A stretch of DNA of 64,000 bases from Gymnopus androsaceus JB14 (lineage: Eukaryota > Basidiomycota > Agaricomycetes > Agaricales > Omphalotaceae), in the NCBI GenBank assembly GCA_009733575.1, contig ML769682.1:19152-83151 (forward strand), given 5' to 3'. Both the position numbers and the translations under genes were made by a program. Positions 57,049 to 64,000 of this stretch are shown here, piece by piece; position 1 is the stretch's first letter, and the number at the start of each line of letters is the position of its first letter. The notes beneath the pieces are model-generated. The model did not search any database and was not told the DNA's origin. It saw only the letters and a program-made list of their open reading frames with translations.

Positions 57049-59374
57049 GGTGAATGAATGTGGAAAAGGGAAAAGAATGGGAGAATTCAGCTACTTTTGA
57101 GCTGTACTGAGCTGCTGGAGGGAAAAGGATTTGGGTACTACAATGTGCTACAACGCTTCAGGCCAATTACTGACAATCCAGGTGGTACCAATAATGAGTT
57201 AGATTTGTGCTGGGTATGAAAACCGACCAAATAACAATCACCCCAATCAGATTCAATCCAAAAGGTTTAATTTAATGCGAGAAAGGAGGTTGTCAAAGGT
57301 TCCCTCGACTACTAATTAATCTGAAGAGAAAAGCACTTGACAGTGGCACAGACAGTGCAAAATGAACAAGGTTTATATTTGGAGGGAGGTTTTGAAAAGC
57401 CAACTAATGTACAACGACACGCTGAACTAATCAAGGGGGAAAGCAAACACCAAAGCATGGGTCAAGTATGCCAACTCAACAAACAACTTTGCATATCCAC
57501 ACGAGCACCAAGGCATGGGTCAAGTACGCCGACTCAACAAATGACTTAGCATATCTCGGGAGCCTTTACGTCACCACGCAATGATACTCCAACTCTCAGG
57601 GAATCCTGCGAGCTACCTAACAAGCTTATACAACTGCCATGTAAGTCACTCAAGTAGGTGTTTTTAACACACTCAGTGAAGAGCGGGCAAGGGGTAGAAT
57701 CTGTTGGTAAAGCTAGGTAACACTCCGAGAAGCTTCCTCCCTAAAACTAGACCAAGCCAACACTTGGGTCCAAGACCTTCCTAATCAACAACGGGCTCAT
57801 CAAGGTGTGCATGTTAGGCTCCACCTGCAGTCCTAAGACTGATGTGACCTCTCTTCGAGATGAAAACCAGGAATGCTCGACTTAATAGCCGGGAAGTAGA
57901 ATGAACAGCCTCAGTATTATCGAGGTTACAAGAAGGCCACCCGTTTCAAAGGTTGTAGAGGATGATGCAGATGCATCTGAGCGTGTATGAATCACTACAG
58001 GTCCTAAGATAGAACTGCGTTTCAGGTATCAAGTCTAACTTGGATTGCCACGTAGAATGTAGCTACCCTTATATACTGGTACATCTTGGAAAAATATTAA
58101 AACAAAGAAATAATATGAAAGAGATCAAGACATGTCCATAAATGTAAAATAATAAATAATCTTCCTCAATAAATCATCTCGGCACACCTAATCTTGGGGA
58201 AATCCATAACTTGGAATGGCAATGCTTGGAATTTGGTCCTAGATGAACTCGAATCACTTTCTTTTGCCTTGGAAACTGTGCAGGTCCTCCAAATTTATGA
58301 CTTTGGTGAAGTTCTATGGTGTTCAAAAACATTCCATGAACAGCCCTCAGAAGTATATCTATCTTTGCCTCACCAATAGCGAGCTAGACATTATGCCTAG
58401 TTCTGTGTGGACTCAAGCCTAGATGCCTCATAGCACATGGATCTCGGAACAACACTGAAGCTCGGACAGGAATTATTCCTAGTCATTCCTTGCTCTAAAG
58501 AGTGATTGCAATGGGGTTGATCAGGTGGCCACGTTGGTGATGCTGCGGCAGGTATACCTCGGTACCCTCTAGCAATGCGCAACCCAAAAACACACCATCA
58601 ATTACACTTGCCTCAGAGTCCTAACTGAGCCTTGGGCATCCAGCTAGTACAACATTTGGTCTTGGAGAGTTTTAGCTCGCCTAGATGATTCTGTCATCCA
58701 TGTTGCTTTTATTATCTTGGTCAAGAGACTTATGACATTGCAGGAGTGTTTCCATTCATTGCAGCAGCTCCAGGCCAGAGTTACCGGACATTCCACGATG
58801 AGATTGCCTAGGCAAGCTTTCATCTGGTCAAGAGTTTTCATCTTGGCAGAGTAACATTGTAAATTTTGTATAACCAACTCATTGGGCTGCACCAAGTGCT
58901 GCCTTGGAAACTTCAATCCCTTGGGTATGTCTTTTGATTGTCTAGCCTAGTAATAATTATATGTGGGCTCGGAATAGCCTTGCTCATCAACTCGGTATCC
59001 GCCAAGCTTGACTTGCTACACCATACAATGCATAGGACTTGGAATAAGATGCATTCACAAAGTTAAGTGAGATACCATTAATGTGTACCATCACTCTGCA
59101 ATCTCTAGAGTACAATAGACTCTCAATAGACTTCAACTATCAGCTCGGGCTCACTATAGTTCTTGGTATAACCATATTGAGTATGATACAGAATCTAGGA
59201 TTATCAATTCTGTACAGTTTCAGCTTTAGCTGAAAAATCGGCATATCACCAAGCACCACAATGCTTATAGTCCAAGAAAACAACAGTTTTGGGTGGTACA
59301 AAGCACCACAATGCTTACAGAAGCTTGTACCCTGCTCAAGGGGCTAGTATAACCACTAGCAGGTGATCTGTTTG
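57049..59374. other. Retrotransposon interior, non-coding
   Basis: 2.3 kb with only short frames (longest about 90 codons). It contains two ~58-base tandem repeats at 57448-57560 and a twice-used AAGCACCACAATGCTTA word at 59265-59330. If the element is read on the minus strand this is an unusually long leader. Confidence 0.5.
57448..57560. repeat. Two tandem ~58-bp repeats
   Basis: CACCAAAGCATGGGTCAAG at 57448 and CACCAAGGCATGGGTCAAG at 57506 start two copies. Both continue through CAACTCAACAAA-type and GCATATC sequence. Confidence 0.8.
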
Positions 59375-59513
59375 TGTTAAAATGACACTGGGAACATTTG
59401 ACCTATTGCTGTAGCGTAGCGTAGGCAAACAGATGAGGTACAAATTAAAGAGTATTGTACAATTATATATAAAAGTGCTCAAGCACGTGCTTCAGGCACT
59501 CATTATTTCTACA
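59375..59513. repeat. Right LTR, uninterrupted
   Basis: 139 bases from TGTTAAAATG to TTTCTACA, with TATATATAAAAG. It is followed by the ACCAA duplication. Confidence 0.9.
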
Positions 59514-59882
59514 ACCAATGCTTAATCAGATATATCAAATAAAGTTCGAGGGTGAGACTTACCAAGGACATCCAAACTAAAGCAACTCAGAGCTTTGACT
59601 CAGAAAAAAAAAAAGGAAGTTGGGGGGAGGGAAGGAAGGGAACTTGGGGAAGTTACAATGCTATATAGCATTGGTGGGAGAGACTGACAGCTGTCGCATG
59701 CTCAGTAATCTCATAGGAGCTCATAGGAAGCCATAGCATTTTATAACACTATGGCTGCTATGACCTGTTATGGCTTCCTATAGATTGCTATGGCCTCTAT
59801 GGCCATTGCCCAGGTTTTGCTGATGATCCATAACCTGCTGTGGACCGTGGTTGCTGTAGTGTTCACCCAAGTTTTGCTGATG

Positions 59883-60356
59883 TACTTTAAAGTTTATATA
59901 AGGACTTAGGAGATGGATAGGTGGTATGTGAAATGCTGAGTGGCCAGACAACCAACAGCTAAGTACTTTCCAGTTGCTTTGATTTTGTTTAGATCTTTAA
60001 GAAAATTCAATTCTTTCTTCTTTTATATCAATCATTTGTGTGCCATCTTTTTTAAACTATTACTCTGTTCTTACCAGTCTAAAGATCTGGTTGAGGAGTA
60101 AGCTTTCATTTTGGTAATTGGTACATTCATATCTGAAAGCTTGAGCTGCCAACATGCTAGGGTTTTTATTTTGGACTTGGTTGCTCGGCGAGCTGGTCCC
60201 ATAGTAGAATCTGCCGAGTCAAGTATTTGATAGAAGATTGTTTCCTTCATAGTGTCGACGTGACAAGATTAGGAGACACATATGTCTATAATAATTGTGC
60301 CAAGTTGGCTGTGTGGCCGAGATATCAAGATGGGTGAGGTAATGTCGTGTTTATTA
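59883..60356. other. No recognised feature
   Basis: Spacer between element A and the small element at 60357; no gene seen. Confidence 0.45.
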
Positions 60357-60494
60357 CATCAGCAAAACCTGTATTGACTGGGACTCTCTGGAAGCGCTGT
60401 CAAGCGCTTGCCGGCACTGGGATGTGCCGGCCAGTGCCGGCGAGTGCTAGCCAGCGCTACCAGCGGGTCCCAGCCGATACAGGTTTTGCTGATG
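60357..60494. mobile_element. CATCAG-family mini element (138 bp)
   Basis: From CATCAGCAAAACCTGTATTG to CAGGTTTTGCTGATG, with TA on both sides (60355-60356 and 60495-60496). Inverted repeats run about 45 bases from each end (…GACTGGGAC / GTCCCAGCC…, then AGCGCTG). The centre is made of GCCGGC and AGCGCT words, so the whole element is one foldback. Confidence 0.93.
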
Positions 60495-61552
60495 TAGTTC
60501 GTGCAGAGGTAGTCTCCCCTACTTTACTGATGATCTGTACAATATGTATTGTGTGTAGTCGACGCAGTTTTGGAAACAGCTCCTCCTCCCACCGGGTAAA
60601 TCACATTGCTGCATGTTCGGCTGATTTCCTCGAGAAGACTATATTTCGAAAGTAGTCCTCCGCCGACCAGGCCTAGAGAGACGTAAGTCGGGGAGCCATA
60701 ATCATTATTTTAACGAGCGAGGTAAGCGGGTGAATCACGGAGGAACCTAGGGAAATGGTGGCTTTGTTTCTTCCAGGTCGCGAAATTTGTTGTCAATGTT
60801 TGAACGTTTAGGGGATTACTTGGGGATGACACTGAAACGTGAGATATGAACATCCAGAAAGATTTGGATAAACCTGGCAAATAATTGCAGCAGCTCCTCC
60901 TCCTACCGCTAACCCTTAACAGCGCGGAGAATAGCTATGTATGAACCAAGGCGTCATTAACAATGAAGATGATAACATTGCACAAAAACAGGCCATTGCG
61001 AGTGATATATAGGAGGAAATCATTGCGTAAAACATCAAAGGAAAAAGAGCAGAAAGTGCGAACGTACTATGATAGTTCTTAGGAGAATGGGTCAGACAAG
61101 GTCGAGTCGGAGTGAAAAGAAATATAATAAAAAGAGGCACGAGAAGATACGACAAGGGAGAGGATATAAAGGTCGGACCGAGTTAGGTATGTGGTCAATA
61201 GCGAAAATGAAGATAAAGATCCCTGAATGAGGAAGGGAAAGAGGTATGGCAGAGGTAGCGTTACGGAAATTGCAACGATGAATGAATGTACGAACCACCA
61301 ACACCACTACCGACGACGAGGACAACAGGAATCCATTGCGCCATATATAAAACTACGCCCAAAAGCTTCCATTACTCCATCATAGCATAAAAGAAAACAG
61401 AATCATACATCCTTCAAAACTCATCCTCTGAACCAGGATCTCTCTTCTCTCCATTCCGTCATCAACAGCACCCCACGACAGAGCCACCCGCTCATTCCCT
61501 CCAGCGCTCTTCCGGATAGCGTACGTTTATGTAAAGCACCAACGGAGGGCGC
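60495..61552. other. Intergenic region
   Basis: About 1 kb downstream of the Rho1-type gene. Short frames only, no recognised motif. Confidence 0.45.
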
Positions 61553-62701
61553 TTAGAAGACAACACACTTGCCCTTCTTCTTGCCTGGGCGGGAAAGCAG
61601 TGCAGCACGGGTAGCGTATTGGAAGACTTCACGAACACCTTCGCCAGACTTGGCTGAGCATTCGAGGTAGTGCTTAGCATTTATCTTCTGCTGCGACAGC
61701 CATACCCTGCAGAGAATGAAAATCATATGAGTAAACAGTTTCTTGTGAGTACAAGGAAGGTGGAAGAAGGAAAGGTACGGAGAACGGAATTGGCAAATTC
61801 GAACAAGCTCACCTCCTCAGGCGTTACCGGCCTTTGGCTCGTCTTTCTGAGCTCCTCGATGACTCTTGGGTCCCGACGAAGATCCTTTTTGCAGCCAACA
61901 AGGATGATGGGCAGATTGGGGCAGAAATGCATGACCTCAGAAATCCACTGTTGGCGGGTAAGGAAGAAAATTAGTTCCCGAAGGTTGATAGACGAGAAAG
62001 CGGCTGACTTTTTCTTGTACGTTGTCAAGGGAGTCTGGACTGTCGACAGCGAAGCAGATTAAGATAACATGGGAATCTGGGTATGAAAGGGGCCTGAGAC
62101 GGTCGTAGTCTTCCTGACCGGCTGTATCCCATAGGGCCAGCTCGACGTGCTTGCCGTCTACTTCAACGTCGGCGACGTAGTTCTCGAAGACGGTGGGTAC
62201 GTAGACCTATTAATTAAACGAAAAATAAACATGTTAGGAACGACAAGCGCTCATGTTGGGGAACAAGAGGGCTTGCGTGCACAATGTAGCAGAGCAGAAA
62301 ACTGAAGCAATCACCTCAGGGAAAGTTCCTTTCGAAAACACAATCAAAAGACAAGTCTGCACAGCGGTGGTTGTCCGTCACAAGTTGGTAGTGTGAGGTT
62401 GACATTTTCAATGGCAATGAGCGATACCAAAGCGTAATGCCGTCAAAATAGTATTAGGAATGTCAAGGGAGGGAAATTCAAGCATGGCCGCCCGTTGGAG
62501 AGGTGCAGAAGAATCGTCGTTTTCGCCAACGCAGACGCATTGCGAAGATGTTGAAAGAGAATTTGGGAAAAGATAGACAAAAGGGGGAGGACAGAACAAA
62601 CATTAGTCTGTGATTCGCATGGTTTCATAAAGGAAATGAAAACGAACCTTTCCGCAAGCACCATCCCCAACGATAACGAGTTTCCTCCTAATTTCAGACA
62701 T
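61553..62701 (-). CDS. rho1: Rho1-type small GTPase
   Basis: Membrane-bound switch controlling cell-wall glucan synthesis, the Pkc1 pathway and actin in fungi. Minus-strand exons: [18 protein letters not shown] / [14 protein letters not shown] / [20 protein letters not shown] continuing [20 protein letters not shown] to DSLDNVQEK / [20 protein letters not shown] with [15 protein letters not shown] / [20 protein letters not shown] to the end. G1 (GDGACGKT), G3 (DTAGQE), the GCKKD equivalent of TKxD, and ECSAK are all present. The C-terminus is a polybasic KKKGK followed by the CaaX box CVVF, TAA at 61553-61555. At the last acceptor, the usual CTGCAG/GGTATGGCT leads to a stop (EDKC). Using the next AG (GTCGCAG/CAGAAG) keeps the frame but drops the family's GMAVA residues. 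Confidence 0.85.
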
Positions 62702-64000
62702 CTTCTCAAAAAGAGAGCTATATGGAAGAAAACGTAAAAAAGAACAGGCGTAAGAAAAATTTAGTGGAGAAAGGAAACAAGTCAGACGATGGAGGTTGTA
62801 GTTGAGTTGCGCTGGTTTGTCGACGCACAACCCTTTGAGGCTGTTCTGTGACCCGGAGTCACAGCGGCAAAATGCCGAGGTCACACGGCTGACTCATATT
62901 GAATTTTTTAAATTTCCAGTTTCTTCCTCTTTTCGTTGAATTTTATGGCCTGCGCTCACCATTAATTCAAGACAAGATATTTCTCTCTAGAAGGCCTGCA
63001 AATCCCTGGCCCTTTGCATGATTTTTTAAACTTGGGAATCCTATCCTTTCGGCACGTTGGTTGACATGACGAACGGAAGCATTGACGAAACCCCTCAACT
63101 CTGTCGGTACAGGTCAAATTCGCTCTCCAATTCTGGATTATCCATCTGCAATGTGCATCCTACAGCTTTTGAGTCATTCCTATCTCATCAAAATATTCTT
63201 CCCGGACTTTGATATGAGACCACTGAAATATCTCAGACGATCTTTGGTTACCTTGCGCATGCACGCACCATGGCCCACAATTTTGAACTTACCAGCGGGC
63301 TCGGATGTGTCGACCAAAATCACTCAAAAAATCTGTCATCAGGATCTATCGACATGAATGATATCTTCTAGGAGATCCAGCTCAGGATCATGGAATGGTT
63401 CTACTGCCCACTGGCTGCTTGGCATGCAAAGTAATTATTCACCGACATCATCTGTTCTTCCTACTTATTGCTACTTAGCATTGGACGTAAATGCTGATCA
63501 ATCGAGTTTGGCAGAAACGGCAAGGGCCCAAGAACAAGCGAATAATTTGTCCTTGAAGTTGACTAAACCTCACGCTCCAATCCCTGACGGAAGAAATCAT
63601 GTTCCGAACGGAATGCGAGCCTCACTACTAACTATGGAAACAGAGATAGTAGTCTTGAGACAAGAAATAAAATGTTTTAGATGGGAGGATGTATCAGTTG
63701 GTATCCGGAGATGAAGTGCATGACTACTGAACATTGGTTTCTGCAGGCTCGACTGAACGTGGACGCTTGAATATGACGCGCTTCTTCACGCCTCAAATGC
63801 ACAGTATACTCCTCAAATCGAATTATTTCTTCAACAAACTACAGTCCAACGTAGGTTCGGAGACGTCAATAATTCGCATGACATGCCAGAATCCTATTCG
63901 CGTCTACGACTTTCTCTTCAATACAAGTCCGAAGAGCTAGTTTTTTTCGACACTGGCGGGAGGAGTAATGTATATAGACACGGGAGCTCACCGTGTCTAG
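62702..64000. other. Upstream region of rho1 and unrecognised sequence to the window end
   Basis: The first few hundred bases are the promoter and 5' UTR of the GTPase gene. Plus-strand frames at 63082-63357 and 63358-63714 are separated by a single stop and could be exons of a gene running off the window. The second has a helical ETEIVVLRQEIK. I recognise no family. Confidence 0.35.

Larger units (their letters stand above)
54161..59513 (-). mobile_element. LTR retrotransposon, gag only, with ACCAA target duplication
   Basis: The two LTRs begin TGTTAAAATGACACTGG and end TTATTTCTACA. The left copy is 54161-55041, inflated by element B; the right copy is 59375-59513 (139 bases). ACCAA is duplicated at 54156-54160 and 59514-59518. 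The LTRs differ by point changes and a ~20-base insertion in the left one. A minus-strand gag (56172-57048) is the only coding part; no protease, integrase or reverse transcriptase was found. Strand is inferred from gag. Copia-like by gag type. Confidence 0.88.
53797..59825. mobile_element. CATCAG-family element X, split by an LTR retrotransposon
   Basis: The left end is AATCAGCAAAACCTGGGTG (first base A instead of C). The right end CCCAGGTTTTGCTGATG finishes at 59825. AT lies on both sides (53795-53796 and 59826-59827). The element proper is 53797-54160 plus 59519-59825 (about 670 bases). The left arm carries CTGTACAG, CTGTCCAG and CTATGG words; the right arm carries CCATAG and GCTATGG words. 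It sits in the right arm of element A. Confidence 0.78.
47817..59882. mobile_element. CATCAG-family element A, outermost of a nested set
   Basis: The left end CATCAGCAGAACCTGGGTG is at 47817. The right end CACCCAAGTTTTGCTGATG finishes at 59882. The element itself is in three pieces: 47817-48158, 53249-53796 and 59826-59882 (about 950 bases). They are separated by a hAT transposon and by element X. Joining 53796 to 59828 across the AT duplication gives CTACAGCAATCCATA, which is how the arms of other family members read (TAGCAATCCATAGCAG in B). The target duplication of A is unclear: TAG on the left, TA on the right. Confidence 0.75.

Noticed and set aside
56211..57057. 172-codon plus-strand frame (56539-57057)
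   Set aside because: Antisense shadow of the gag frame.
55042..59374. Reverse transcriptase or integrase domain in the LTR element
   Set aside because: I looked on both strands for the usual motifs (YVDD-type, HHCC, DDE) and saw none.

Overview
The window looks like nuclear DNA of a mushroom-forming basidiomycete (Agaricomycetes). Coding sequence is cut by many 45-60 base GT-AG introns. The families present are typical of that group: multi-exon cytochrome P450s in tandem, F-box/LRR proteins, a DUF2828 vWA-like protein, a fungal 7-TM family, single-pass membrane proteins with Ser/Thr-rich ectodomains, UBN2-type gag and hAT transposons. All calls come from reading the sequence; no search was run.

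Layout. 1-9.1 kb: three tandem P450 copies (the first cut by the window edge; copies 2 and 3 frameshifted). Between copies 2 and 3 lie a scrap of the neighbouring F-box gene, a MITE with TA duplications and a fourth P450 relic, the scar of a segmental duplication. 9.6-25.5 kb: gene-dense single-copy DNA with an unknown gene, two F-box genes, an SMP-30/gluconolactonase-like protein, DUF2828, a glycolipid transfer protein, an unknown broken gene, a RING protein and a DUF1748 protein. 25.7-32.1 kb: an intron-containing tRNA-Ile, an MDR oxidoreductase and two divergent P450s, possibly a small oxidative-metabolism group. 32-41.2 kb: a weak secreted-protein candidate, a broken F-box/LRR gene and a tandem duplication of a membrane-protein gene. 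41.5-60.5 kb: a transposon-rich block. 61.5-62.7 kb: a Rho1-type GTPase gene on the minus strand.

The most striking structure is 47.8-59.9 kb, which reads as insertions nested inside one another. The outer element A has ends of a family that starts CATCAGCARAACCTG. It contains a hAT transposon with a perfect 8-bp target duplication, and a second family member X with a 2-bp duplication. X was split by an LTR retrotransposon with a 5-bp duplication, and one LTR of that element carries a third family member B. The other LTR serves as an empty site for B. More family members lie at 43.5-44.3 kb and 60.36-60.49 kb. Their long inverted-repeat arms share a skeleton but are built from element-specific repeated words.

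A second window-wide pattern is reading frames that stay open for hundreds of codons and are then shifted by one base (P450 copies 2 and 3, DUF2828, the MDR gene, possibly Rho1). Some of these may be assembly indels rather than real decay. Two F-box genes instead carry short tandem duplications (4 bp and 10 bp), which look like real mutations.
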